Assembly (NCBI RefSeq): GCF_003752025.1
Contig: NZ_RJKR01000007.1
Location: 310,001-374,000 of the forward strand
DNA: 64,000 nt
Source of the DNA: Curtobacterium sp. PhB115
Lineage (GTDB): Bacteria > Actinomycetota > Actinomycetes > Actinomycetales > Microbacteriaceae
Direction: 5' to 3'
The translations under genes were made by a program, and so were the position numbers. Below, piece by piece: positions 28,422 to 36,764 of the stretch (the stretch's first letter is position 1; every line of letters starts with the position of its first letter). The notes below the pieces were generated by a model. The model did not search any database and was not told the DNA's origin. It saw nothing but the letters and a program-made list of their open reading frames with translations.

Positions 28422-29016
28422 CGCGGGCGGGGTGGCGGTCGCCGGGCCGGGTCTCGGGGCGGGGGCGGGTCGCGCGTGTCGGGTCTGGTCGCGCGTGTCG
28501 GGTCTGGTCGCGCGTGTCGGGTCTGGTCGCGCGTGTCGGCTGGTCAAGACACCCCGCTCAGTTTCGCCGAGCGGTCACTCCCCGTCGCCTGGCGGCGCCG
28601 CCGCCGACGGTCTGCGACCGCTCGGCGCGCTGGCGGCGGGGTGTCCTGACCACCCGGCCCGCGCCCTGGACGCGACCACTCGACGCGCTGTCGGCGGGGT
28701 GTCCTGACCACCCGGCCCGCGCCCTGGACGCGACCGACGACGGCCTGGAGGCGCGGTGCGGGCCCGCCACGGGCCTCCCGGGCGTCGTCCCGCCGGTCGC
28801 AACTCCCCGCTCAGGTTCGCGGAGCGGTCACGAACTGTCGGATGGCGGCGGCGCAGCCGACGGTCTGCGACCGCCCGGCGCCCGCCCGACGGGGTGTCCT
28901 GACCACCCGGCGGCGCGCGCCCGACGGGGTGTCCTGACCACCCGGCGGCCGGGCCGTCAGCGTGTCGGCAGGTGCCGCACAGACGTTCCATGACCACTCG
29001 CCGCTACGGTGAGGGC
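28422..29016. repeat. Gene-free region made of diverged direct and inverted repeats behind jetC
   Basis: No frame has convincing codon structure. A 19-bp tandem repeat lies at 28468-28539. Two diverged 111-base units (28547-28657 and 28800-28910) share CCCCGCTCAG, GAGCGGTCAC and GCCGACGGTCTGCGACCGC. Each ends in GGGGTGTCCTGACCACCCGG. That 20-mer occurs four times (28638, 28696, 28891, 28926), with a partial inverted copy at 28542-28555. The 58-base stretch around 28638 is almost perfectly duplicated at 28696. This is the position where jetD is expected. Confidence 0.8.
28468..28539. repeat. 19-bp tandem repeat
   Basis: Three exact copies of GGTCGCGCGTGTCGGGTCT (28468, 28487, 28506), followed by a partial fourth copy. 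The tandem array begins 47 bases after the jetC stop codon. Confidence 0.9.
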
Positions 29017-29319
29017 GTGTTCGGACGACGCCGCTCCCCCAAGCCCCGCCCCGACGACGCGCAGGGCCTCGGCATCGGCGCGCTCGTGCAGGTCATCGAC
29101 TCCGCGCAGGGCGGCGAGCGGTGGGCCGACGAGCCGATCGGCGTGATCGTGGCTCCTGGCGGCAACCAGCTCGTGGGCTACCCCGGGGTCGGCGAACCGC
29201 TGTCGTGGACGGTCGCTTTCGACGAGCCCGTGTACACGAAGGACGGCCGCGGCCCCTTCGAGCGCGCGACCGTCCTGAGTCGTCAGCTGGTGCCGGTCAC
29301 GACCGACAGCGGCGAGTAG
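29017..29319 (+). CDS. Conserved hypothetical protein, about 100 aa
   Basis: I do not recognise a named family. The sequence starts with a basic patch (FGRRRSPKPRPDD) and continues as a beta-rich small domain: GIGALVQVIDSAQGGERWAD, IGVIVAPGGNQLVGYPG, LSWTVAFDEPVYTKDGRG. It has no membrane segment. GTG at 29017 is chosen because GGTGAGGG lies four bases upstream; ATG 28990 in the same frame is the alternative and would add nine residues. Codon usage fits the window. Confidence 0.7.
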   Translation: MFGRRRSPKPRPDDAQGLGIGALVQVIDSAQGGERWADEPIGVIVAPGGNQLVGYPGVGEPLSWTVAFDEPVYTKDGRGPFERATVLSRQLVPVTTDSGE

Positions 29320-29333
29320 TCCGGGTCAGGGAC

Positions 29334-29441
29334 TCAGTACTCTTCGGAGCCGCTCTTCATCATGGCGGCGACCGCCATGCAGGAGCCCACGCCACCGAGG
29401 ACGCCGACGCCGATGATGATGCCTGCGATGAGTTCGAGCAT
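29334..29441 (-). CDS. 35-aa single-helix membrane microprotein
   Basis: A very short gene with clear signs of translation: GAGGAG nine bases upstream of the ATG, third positions rich in C and G, and a sensible protein. The peptide starts MLELIAGIIIGVGVLGGVG, continues SCMAVAAMMKSG and ends in SEEY. It has one hydrophobic helix with glycine spacing and a short charged tail, so it should sit in the membrane. The function is unknown. It may modulate the POT transporter encoded 45 bases downstream on the same strand. Confidence 0.65.
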   Translation of the reverse strand: MLELIAGIIIGVGVLGGVGSCMAVAAMMKSGSEEY

Positions 29442-29486
29442 GGGTGGTGACTCCTCGGTTTTGTCGGCCGTGTGGCTGCGTTCAGG

Positions 29487-30953
29487 TTACCGGATACCGC
29501 GCATGAGCTTCAGCACCGGCTTCGCGAGGACGAGCAGCACCACACCGACCGCGACGGCGACGAGTCCGAGCACGGTGAAGTACGGCGCTTCGTTCTCCGG
29601 GTCGTAGTAGCGCGAGAGCACCCCGGTGACCGCGGTGCCGAGCGACACCGACAGGAAGAAGAGCGCGACCATCTGCGTCTGGAACTTCGGCGGGGCGAGC
29701 TTGGTGGCCACCGACTGTCCGACCGGTGAGAGCAGGAGCTCGGCGACGGTGAAGACGAGCAGGATGCCGACGAGGGCGATCAGCGGCGTGCCGTTCTCGC
29801 CGGTGCTCACGAAGGGCAGGAAGAGCAGGAACGCGATGCCCATGATGCCGGTGCCGAGCGCGAACTTCGTCGGGGTCGACGGCTGGCGGGTGCCGAGCTT
29901 CGTCCAGAGGGCGGCGAAGACCCCCGACAGCACGATGATGAACACCGGGTTGATCGACTGCACCCACGAGACCGGCATCTCCCACCCGAACAACGACCGG
30001 TCGAGGCGTTCGTCCGAGTAGACCGTCACGACGGTGAACTGCTGCTGGTAGAGCGACCAGAACACCGCGCTGCCGATGAAGAGCGGGATGAACGCGAGGA
30101 CGCGCGAGCGCTCGTCGGCCGTGATGCCGCTGGTCAGGATGACGACGAAGTAGCCGATGGTGGCGAGGACGACGACCGCGACGACGACGGTGGGCAGGTT
30201 CCCGACGTTGAGCAGTCCGGTCAGGACGGCGACGACGATGACGACGAGCGCGACGACCACGCCCGCGCCGATCAGGGGCAGGCGTCGACGGTCGACGGGG
30301 TTCGCGACCTCGCGGACCACCTCGGGCAGCTTCTTCCGTCGGATCGCGTACTGCACCAGGCCGGCGGCCATGCCGACCGCGGCCAGACCGAAGCCCCAGT
30401 GGAAGCCGAGCGAGGACTGCAGCAGGCCCGTCAGCAGCGGCCCGAAGAAGGCACCGAGGTTGACGCCGAGGTAGTAGAGCGAGAACCCGGCGTCGCGCCG
30501 GGGGTCGTCACGACTGTAGAGCCCGCCGACGATCGTCGTGGCGGTGGCCTTCAGCCCGCCGGAGCCCAGCGCGATGAGCACCAGGCCGACCCCGACACCG
30601 GCGACCCCGGGGATGAGCGCGAGGGCGATGTGCCCGAGCATCACCACGACCGCGCTGCCGAACAGGGTGCGGTCGGCGCCGATCAGCCGGTCCGCGATCC
30701 ACGCCCCGATGATCGTGAAGAGGTACACGGCTCCGCCGTAGGCACCCATGATGCCGGTGGCGATGCCCTTGTCGATCCCCAGGCCACCCTGTGTCACCGT
30801 GTAGTACATGTAGATGAGGACGATGCCCTGCATCCCGTAGAACGAGAACCGCTCCCAGAGTTCGACCGCGAACGGGGTGGAGAGTTCGAACGGCTGTCCG
30901 AAGAAGGTGCGTGGGGGCCGGGGATCGTGTCCCTTGGCGGTGGAGCCTGACAT
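29487..30953 (-). CDS. POT/PTR-family proton-coupled peptide transporter
   Basis: 488 aa, major facilitator fold with about 14 membrane segments. The POT signature ELWERFSFYGMQGIVLIYM carries the ExxER proton-coupling motif in helix 1. IMGAYGGAVYLFTIIGAWIA and DRLIGADRTLF follow, together with the second POT motif around FSLYYLGVNLGAFFGPLLTG. It imports di- and tripeptides driven by the proton gradient. ATG 30953 begins MSGSTAKGHDPRPPRTFFGQ; an upstream in-frame ATG is unlikely. The gene is divergent from the acyl-CoA oxidase gene. Confidence 0.95.
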   Translation of the reverse strand: MSGSTAKGHDPRPPRTFFGQPFELSTPFAVELWERFSFYGMQGIVLIYMYYTVTQGGLGIDKGIATGIMGAYGGAVYLFTIIGAWIADRLIGADRTLFGSAVVVMLGHIALALIPGVAGVGVGLVLIALGSGGLKATATTIVGGLYSRDDPRRDAGFSLYYLGVNLGAFFGPLLTGLLQSSLGFHWGFGLAAVGMAAGLVQYAIRRKKLPEVVREVANPVDRRRLPLIGAGVVVALVVIVVAVLTGLLNVGNLPTVVVAVVVLATIGYFVVILTSGITADERSRVLAFIPLFIGSAVFWSLYQQQFTVVTVYSDERLDRSLFGWEMPVSWVQSINPVFIIVLSGVFAALWTKLGTRQPSTPTKFALGTGIMGIAFLLFLPFVSTGENGTPLIALVGILLVFTVAELLLSPVGQSVATKLAPPKFQTQMVALFFLSVSLGTAVTGVLSRYYDPENEAPYFTVLGLVAVAVGVVLLVLAKPVLKLMRGIR

Positions 30954-31157
30954 GCCGGCCAGTCTGCCCCGGTCGCTTCCGACGCGCACAATCGTCGACA
31001 GGCGCTCAACAATCCCGCTTGGAGGGTTCCCACCACCTCGACCACGTGTCGACCGCGCCGCGTTGTACGGCGCGCACGGCGTTCGAGCGGCTCTCGGCAG
31101 CCGTGTCTAGCGTGGACGGTGCAACACCGGACACCGCAGTTCAGGAGGACTCCGACC

Positions 31158-33281
31158 ATGGTCGACACCGCACCCGTGCAGCACAGCAGCGCCCCGAAGG
31201 CCGACGCCACCGGTGACCCCGCCGCGGGCACCCCCGCCGGCAGCACCGGCAGCACCGGCGCCTCGACGAACTCCGGGCCGGACACCGACCTGCACATCGA
31301 CGTCGACCTCGTCGAGGAACTCCTGCTCGGACGCTGGGCCGAGGACCGCCGGATCTCCCGCCGCCTCGTGCTCGACCCGGCGCTCCACAAGACCGAGGGA
31401 CTCGGCACGATCGAGCACCGTGCCCGCGCGTTCGACCAGCTGCAGATCCTCGTCGACGCCGGCGCGATCCAGCGGCCGTACCCGTTGGAGCTCGGCGGGC
31501 AGGACAACCACGGCGGCAACCTCGCGGCCTTCGAGGAGATCACCACCGCGGATCCGTCGCTGCAGATCAAGGCCGGCGTGCAGTGGGGCCTGTTCGGTTC
31601 CGCGGTCCACCACCTCGGCACGGCTCGGAACCACGAGGAGTTCCTGCCGGGAATCATCGGCTTCGACGTCCCCGGCTGCTTCGCGATGACCGAGACCGGC
31701 CACGGCTCGGACGTGCAGAACATCGCCACGAGCGCGACCTACGACCCGGACACGCAGGAGTTCGTCGTGCACACCCCGTTCCGCGGTGCGTGGAAGGACT
31801 ACATCGGGAACGCGGCGCTGCACGGCAAGGCCGCCGTCGTCTTCGCGAAGCTCGTCACGCAGGGCGTCGACCACGGCGTGCACGCGTTCTACGTCCCGCT
31901 CCGTGACGACGAGGGTGCGTTCCTACCAGGAGTCGGCGGTGAGGACGACGGCGTCAAGGGCGGCCTGAACGGCATCGACAACGGTCGGCTGCACTTCGAC
32001 CACGTCCGGATCCCCCGCACGAACCTGCTGAACCGCTACGGCGACGTCGCCGAGGACGGAACGTACAGCTCACCGATCGACTCGCCCGGACGCCGCTTCT
32101 TCACGATGCTCGGCACCCTGGTGCAGGGCCGTGTTTCGCTCGACGGTGCGGCCGTCGTCGCGCAGAAGATCGGCCTGCAGATCGCGCTGACCTACGGCAT
32201 GCAGCGCCGCCAGTTCCCCACCGGCGGCGGCACAGAGGGCGTCCTGCTCGACTACGGCCGCCACCAGCGGCGGCTCATCCCCCGCCTGGCGACCGTGTTC
32301 GCGCAGTCCTTCGCGCACGAGCAGCTCCTCCGCACCTTCGACGACGTCTTCAGCGGACGCGAGGACACCCCGGAGCGCCGCGAGGACCTCGAGACCCAGG
32401 CGGCCGCCTTCAAGTCCCTGTCGACCTGGTCGGCGCTCGACACGTTGCAGGAGTGCCGCGAGGCCTGCGGCGGCGCGGGCTTCCTGGCCGAGAACCGCCT
32501 GACGAGCCTCCGCGCCGACCTCGACGTCTACGTGACGTTCGAGGGTGACAACACCGTCCTCCTGCAGCTCGTCGGCAAGCGCCTGCTCACCGACTTCCGG
32601 AAGCAGGCGCCGCGCGACCCGGCGTCCACCGCGAAGTTCGTCGCGGCCCAGGTCGGCACGAAGCTCGCGGACGCGTCCGGCATCCGTCGGCTCGGACAGG
32701 CCGTCGCCGACCGCGGGTCGCTCGCCGCGAGCGTCACCGACCTGCGCGACCCGGCGACCCAGCGGGCGCTCCTCGCCGGACGGGTCGAGACCATGGTCAC
32801 CGAGATCGGGCTGCGGCTGAACACCGCCGGCAAGGACCGCGCCCGTCAGGCCCTGCTGCTCAACCGGTCGCAGCACGAGTTGATCGAGGCCGCGCGGGCG
32901 CACGCCGAACTCATGCAGTGGGACGCCTTCACCGCGGCGCTCGACGAGGTCACCGAGGGCGACACCCGGCGCGTGCTGGTGTGGCTCCGTGACCTGTTCG
33001 CGCTCGGGCTGCTCGAGCAGCACCTGGACTGGTACCTCGTGCACGGGCGGCTCACGGCCCAGCGGGCCCGTGCGGTGTCGGCGTACATCGACCGGCTCGT
33101 CGCACGGATCCGGCCGATCGTGCCGCAGCTGATCGAGACCTTCGGGTACGAGCCCGGACACGTCCGCGCCCCGATCGCCCTCGGCGAGGAGCAGGCCCGT
33201 CAGGACGAGGCACGCGCGTGGTTCGCGGCCGAGGCAGCAGCCGGCCGCCTGCCCGAACAGGAGAAGAAGCCCCGCCCGTAG
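31158..33281 (+). CDS. Acyl-CoA oxidase / acyl-CoA dehydrogenase family
   Basis: 707 aa, the length of acyl-CoA oxidases (the first beta-oxidation step, with electrons going to oxygen). Visible: helical N-terminal domain, the flavin motif GCFAMTETGHGSDVQNIATSA (shorter form TETGHGS), beta-domain AVVFAKLVTQGVDHGVHAFY, then RVSLDGAAVVAQKIGLQIAL and the C-terminal DTLQECREACGGAGFLAENR with FEGDNTVLLQLV around the catalytic region. The first 45 residues are an Ala/Gly/Ser/Thr-rich leader. CAGGAGGACTCC precedes ATG 31158. It probably works with the acyl-CoA ligase encoded upstream in the window. Confidence 0.93.
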   Translation: MVDTAPVQHSSAPKADATGDPAAGTPAGSTGSTGASTNSGPDTDLHIDVDLVEELLLGRWAEDRRISRRLVLDPALHKTEGLGTIEHRARAFDQLQILVDAGAIQRPYPLELGGQDNHGGNLAAFEEITTADPSLQIKAGVQWGLFGSAVHHLGTARNHEEFLPGIIGFDVPGCFAMTETGHGSDVQNIATSATYDPDTQEFVVHTPFRGAWKDYIGNAALHGKAAVVFAKLVTQGVDHGVHAFYVPLRDDEGAFLPGVGGEDDGVKGGLNGIDNGRLHFDHVRIPRTNLLNRYGDVAEDGTYSSPIDSPGRRFFTMLGTLVQGRVSLDGAAVVAQKIGLQIALTYGMQRRQFPTGGGTEGVLLDYGRHQRRLIPRLATVFAQSFAHEQLLRTFDDVFSGREDTPERREDLETQAAAFKSLSTWSALDTLQECREACGGAGFLAENRLTSLRADLDVYVTFEGDNTVLLQLVGKRLLTDFRKQAPRDPASTAKFVAAQVGTKLADASGIRRLGQAVADRGSLAASVTDLRDPATQRALLAGRVETMVTEIGLRLNTAGKDRARQALLLNRSQHELIEAARAHAELMQWDAFTAALDEVTEGDTRRVLVWLRDLFALGLLEQHLDWYLVHGRLTAQRARAVSAYIDRLVARIRPIVPQLIETFGYEPGHVRAPIALGEEQARQDEARAWFAAEAAAGRLPEQEKKPRP

Positions 33282-33383
33282 CCGCCTGGTGCGGACGGTC
33301 CGACCTGGAGGCCCGGGTCGGGTCGTCCCCGCCGGCCCCGCTCACGAGGAACGTCGTTCCGTCCGGTCGCGCCCCGCCAGCGT

Positions 33384-33413
33384 CATCGCGCCCCGAAGAG
33401 TCGGGGCGCGATG
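33384..33413. terminator. Perfect 13-bp stem hairpin after the acyl-CoA oxidase
   Basis: CATCGCGCCCCGA (33384-33396) pairs with TCGGGGCGCGATG (33401-33413) around AGAG. It lies between the oxidase and the convergent csrA end of the flagellar operon and can serve both strands. Confidence 0.7.
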
Positions 33414-33434
33414 CCCGCCACAGGGCGCGCTCGG

Positions 33435-33490
33435 CAACGACCAAACGCCAACGACCAAACGCCAACGACCATACGACAACGACCGCGACC
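33435..33490. repeat. 14-bp tandem repeat downstream of csrA
   Basis: Four copies with period 14: CAACGACCAAACGC twice exactly, then CAACGACCATACGA and CAACGACCGCGACC. The sequence is A-rich compared with its surroundings. It lies 45 bases past the csrA stop. Confidence 0.85.
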
Positions 33491-33534
33491 GCGCCCGACC
33501 CCGCCCGGACGGGCAGCCCGCGCGACGGCCGGGA

Positions 33535-33801
33535 CTACGCCCGGTCGGCCCCGCCGAGATCCCCGAGCGCCGCGCGCAACCGCGCCTCGGCGTCGTCGCC
33601 GGACTCGCCGGCAGCAGCCGCAGCAGCGGCTTCGGCGTTCGCCTCGGCGACCGCCCGCACGACCTCTTCACGCTGGATCTTCACGCCACGCGGCGCGTCG
33701 ATCCCGATGCGCACGCCGTCCCCTCGGGCGTCGAGGACCGTGATGACGATGTCGTCACCGACGAGGATCCGCTCGCCGACCTTCCGCGTGAGTACCAGCA
33801 C
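33535..33801 (-). CDS. csrA: Carbon storage regulator CsrA
   Basis: 88 aa. The first 48 residues are a clean CsrA: MLVLTRKVGERILVGDDIVI, then RIGIDAPRGVKIQREEVV. CsrA binds GGA-containing mRNA leaders and blocks or stabilises translation; in Bacillus it controls flagellin with FliW. The C-terminal 35 residues are an Ala/Glu-rich helix longer than in typical CsrA (about 61-75 aa). It is the last gene of the flagellar operon, four bases after the flhF-like stop, so it is made with the export machinery. FliW, its usual antagonist, is not in this window. Confidence 0.93.
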   Translation of the reverse strand: MLVLTRKVGERILVGDDIVITVLDARGDGVRIGIDAPRGVKIQREEVVRAVAEANAEAAAAAAAGESGDDAEARLRAALGDLGGADRA

Positions 33802-33805
33802 CCGT

Positions 33806-34735
33806 TCAGCCTAGCGACAGGACGGGCACCCCCAGCAGGTCGATCGACTCCGGCGTGGCGGTCTCCCCCGCGCCGATCGCGACGACGCCGGCCACGGGCA
33901 ACCGGTCGGCGACCGTGGACACCATGGCCGCCGAGTCCTCCGGCTTCCGTCCGACGTCGACCACGACCCACACCTGGTCGGGCTCGAGCCCTTCGCTGGT
34001 CCGTCGGTCGTCCCACGCGGCGAAGGCGACGACGGCGTGGCCGTCCCGCACCCCGTCGGCGCGGGCGAGGATCCCGGAGCGGCGGTCAGCGGCGTCGGTG
34101 GGCCGCAACGCGTACCGGGTCGCGAACAGGCGTGCTGCCGCGTCGACGTCGTTCGGCCGTCCGACCAACAGCACCAGGTCCCCGTCGGCGGACCGCACGG
34201 CCGGGGCCGTGGGCCGGACCGTGCGCCCGACCGGGGCGACGTCGGGGACGCTGGTCGGGCCTCCCGGCTGGGCGTCGGTGACAGCCTGGGTGTCGGTGAC
34301 GGCCCGGAGGCGCGGGTCGACCCGGACAGGCGCGTCCTGGTCCGGCAGCGCGGCCGTCGGGCGCGGCGCGCTCCCCGTGATCCCGTCCGCCGCGAAGCCG
34401 TCGAGCACCGACGCGAACGCGTCGGCGCGCGTCGTCGCGGTGCCGTCGGTGCCCGCGATGCGGGCCTCCGCCGCTTCCGCGTCGGCGAGGAGCGCCGCGA
34501 TCCCGATCCGCTGCACCGGCGAGTCCGCGATGACGACGCGCGCGGTCGGGGGCTCCCCCGGCTCCGGGACCTCGACGGTGGCCTCGACGTGCGCCTTGCG
34601 GAACAGTCCGCCGATGCCCGGCGTGGTGACGCGTTCGGCGGCGACGATGCGGGCACCGGCGCCGAACTCGGTCCGGACGGCGTCCCGGACCTCGTCGAGC
34701 GTGGCGCCGCTACGCTGCAATCGGGTCGGCGGCAC
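33806..34735 (-). CDS. FlhF-like protein lacking the GTPase P-loop
   Basis: 309 aa. The N-terminus resembles the FlhF B-domain (SGATLDEVRDAVRTEFGAGA, then ITTPGIGGLFRKAHVEATVE-like text with RVTTPGIGG). A Pro/Asp-rich linker follows, and a C-terminal alpha/beta domain has DGDLVLLVGRPNDVDAAARL. The glycine-rich GxxxxGKT that true FlhF GTPases carry at this place is replaced by GRPNDVDAA, and DQVWVVVDVGRKPEDSAAMV stands where the Asp-containing switch would be. It is probably a non-hydrolysing relative that still helps place or regulate the flagellum. GTG 34735, with GGGAG upstream, overlaps the flhA end by 26 bases. Confidence 0.7.
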   Translation of the reverse strand: MPPTRLQRSGATLDEVRDAVRTEFGAGARIVAAERVTTPGIGGLFRKAHVEATVEVPEPGEPPTARVVIADSPVQRIGIAALLADAEAAEARIAGTDGTATTRADAFASVLDGFAADGITGSAPRPTAALPDQDAPVRVDPRLRAVTDTQAVTDAQPGGPTSVPDVAPVGRTVRPTAPAVRSADGDLVLLVGRPNDVDAAARLFATRYALRPTDAADRRSGILARADGVRDGHAVVAFAAWDDRRTSEGLEPDQVWVVVDVGRKPEDSAAMVSTVADRLPVAGVVAIGAGETATPESIDLLGVPVLSLG

Positions 34736-36764
34736 GGACCACTCCCACGGTCTCGATGGTGGAGCCGGCGGCGGTGGCCTCCTGGTACGACAGCACCGGG
34801 AGCCCGTTCGACTGCGCGGAGACCATGCGGTGCACGGCCGGTCGCAGCTGCGGGGCGCAGACGAGGACGGCGGAGAGCCCCTGGTCCTCGACGCTCCGGA
34901 CGGCGTCGCGGACGGAGCCGAGCACCTGCTCGATGCGGTGCGCGTCGAGCACGATCTGCGAGCCCTGCTCGGACGGTCGGAGGCCCTCGAGCATGGACTG
35001 CTCGAGCAGCGGGTCGATCATGATGACGCGGAGGGTGCCGGCGTCGAGGTAGCGCGCGGCCAGGGCGGGTCCGAGGGCGGCGCGGGCGGCTTCGACGAGT
35101 CCCTCGGGGTCGGTGGACACCTTCGCGCGGAGGGTCAGCGCCTCGCAGATCCGGCCGAGGTCGTTGATCGGCACCCGCTCGACGAGCAGGCCCTGCAGCA
35201 CCCGCTGGAGTTCGGCCATCGAGAGCATGCCGGGCACGAGCTCCTCGACGGCGGCCGGGTTGACCTGCTTGACGCCCTCGGTCAGGACCTTGACGTCCTC
35301 GCGGGTGAGCAGGCGCGCGGCGTTGTCGCCGATGATCGCCTGCAGGTGGGTGACGAGCACGGACACGCGGTCGATCACGGTGGCCCCGGTCATCTCGGCG
35401 GCGTGCCGGAGCTCGGCGGGCACCCACTTGCCGGCCAGGCCGAAGACGGGTTCCACGGTGGTGGTGCCCGGCAGCCCGTCGAGGTGGTCGCCGAGCGCCA
35501 GGACACTGCGCGCCGGTGCGGTGCCGCGGCCGGCCTCGACCCCGGCGATCCGGATGGCGTACGTGGAGGGCGGCAGGTCGATGCTGTCGCGGGTGCGGAC
35601 CGGCGGCACCACGACGCCCATGTCGATCGCGATCTTGCGGCGGAGTGCCCGGACCCGGCCGAGCAGGTCGTCGGAGGCGCCGGAGACCATGTCGACGAGG
35701 TCGGGGGCGAGCAGGATCTCGAGGGCGTGCACGCGCATCTGCTCGATGAGGTCCTCGGGGCTGTCCCCGGTGGGTGCTGCGGACGCGATCGCCTGCTGTT
35801 CCGCCGCGGCGGCCTCGGCCTGGGCGGCGTTGCGGCCGATGCGCCAGCCGGTGAAGAGCAGGGTCGCGCCGACGAGCAGGAACGGCAGGATCGGCATGCC
35901 GGGGATGAAGCCCATCGCGATGGCCGCGACGCCCGCGATCATCAGGGCGTTCCGGGACTGCGACAGCTGGGTGGCAGCCGAGGCACCCATCTCGGACTCG
36001 GCACCGGAGCGGGTGACGATCATGCCGGTGGAGACCGCCATCAGCAGCGCGGGGATCTGGGTGACGAGCCCGTCGCCGATGGTCAGGATGCCGTACTTCG
36101 ACAGGGCGTCGGTGGCGGAGAGCCCGTTCTGCAGCATGCCGATCGCGATGCCACCGACCAGGTTGATGATGATGATGAGGATGCCGGCGATCGCGTCGCC
36201 CTTGACGAACTTCGACGCACCGTCCATCGCGCCGTAGAAGTCGGCCTCGGCGGACACCGCGGCACGGCGGTCCTTCGCCTGTTCGTCGGTGATGAGGCCG
36301 GCGTTGAGGTCCGCGTCGATCGCCATCTGCTTGCCCGGCATCGCGTCGAGGGTGAACCGCGCACCGACCTCGGCGACGCGCTCGGCACCCTTCGTCACGA
36401 CGACGAACTGGATCACGATGAGGATCAGGAAGATCACGGCGCCGATGATGATCGAGCCGGACACCGCGACGTGGCCGAACGCCTGGATGACGTCGCCGGC
36501 GAAGCCCTCGCCGAGGACGAGCCGGGTGGACGCAACGTTGAGCCCGAGGCGGAACAGCGTCGCGACGAGCAGCAGCGACGGGAACACCGAGAAGTCGAGC
36601 GGCTTCTTCACGAACAGCGTCGTGAGCAGGATCACCAGCGCCAGCAGGATGTTGATGATGATCAGGAAGTCGAGCAGGAACGACGGCACCGGCAGGATCA
36701 GCAGCAGGATGATGCCGACGATGAACACCGGGACGACGAGCTTCGGCAGGTCCTTGCGGTTCAT
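34710..36764 (-). CDS. flhA: Flagellar type III export protein FlhA
   Basis: 684 aa. The N-terminal half has about eight membrane helices with the FHIPEP-family signature (PSLLLVATLFRLGLNVASTR) and the conserved loop AERVAEVGARFTLDAMPGKQ. The cytoplasmic C-terminal domain (from about residue 340) carries AIRIAGVEAGRGTAPARSV and the chaperone-binding region. FlhA forms the nonameric ring that engages substrates for export. It starts in an ATGA overlap with flhB. Confidence 0.97.
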   Translation of the reverse strand: MNRKDLPKLVVPVFIVGIILLLILPVPSFLLDFLIIINILLALVILLTTLFVKKPLDFSVFPSLLLVATLFRLGLNVASTRLVLGEGFAGDVIQAFGHVAVSGSIIIGAVIFLILIVIQFVVVTKGAERVAEVGARFTLDAMPGKQMAIDADLNAGLITDEQAKDRRAAVSAEADFYGAMDGASKFVKGDAIAGILIIIINLVGGIAIGMLQNGLSATDALSKYGILTIGDGLVTQIPALLMAVSTGMIVTRSGAESEMGASAATQLSQSRNALMIAGVAAIAMGFIPGMPILPFLLVGATLLFTGWRIGRNAAQAEAAAAEQQAIASAAPTGDSPEDLIEQMRVHALEILLAPDLVDMVSGASDDLLGRVRALRRKIAIDMGVVVPPVRTRDSIDLPPSTYAIRIAGVEAGRGTAPARSVLALGDHLDGLPGTTTVEPVFGLAGKWVPAELRHAAEMTGATVIDRVSVLVTHLQAIIGDNAARLLTREDVKVLTEGVKQVNPAAVEELVPGMLSMAELQRVLQGLLVERVPINDLGRICEALTLRAKVSTDPEGLVEAARAALGPALAARYLDAGTLRVIMIDPLLEQSMLEGLRPSEQGSQIVLDAHRIEQVLGSVRDAVRSVEDQGLSAVLVCAPQLRPAVHRMVSAQSNGLPVLSYQEATAAGSTIETVGVVRAADPIAA

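Noticed and set aside
25245-28547. A 1100-codon open frame antisense to jetC
   Set aside because: The sense strand encodes an SMC protein with all ATPase motifs; the antisense frame is a compositional shadow.
28468-28945. Possible CRISPR or a small coding gene behind jetC
   Set aside because: Copies are irregularly spaced and diverged, there are no cas genes, and frames there give Arg/Pro/Gly-rich text without homology to JetD or any other family.
33435-33490. Possible CRISPR array in the 14-bp repeats
   Set aside because: Units are directly adjacent without spacers and far shorter than CRISPR repeats; no cas genes are present.
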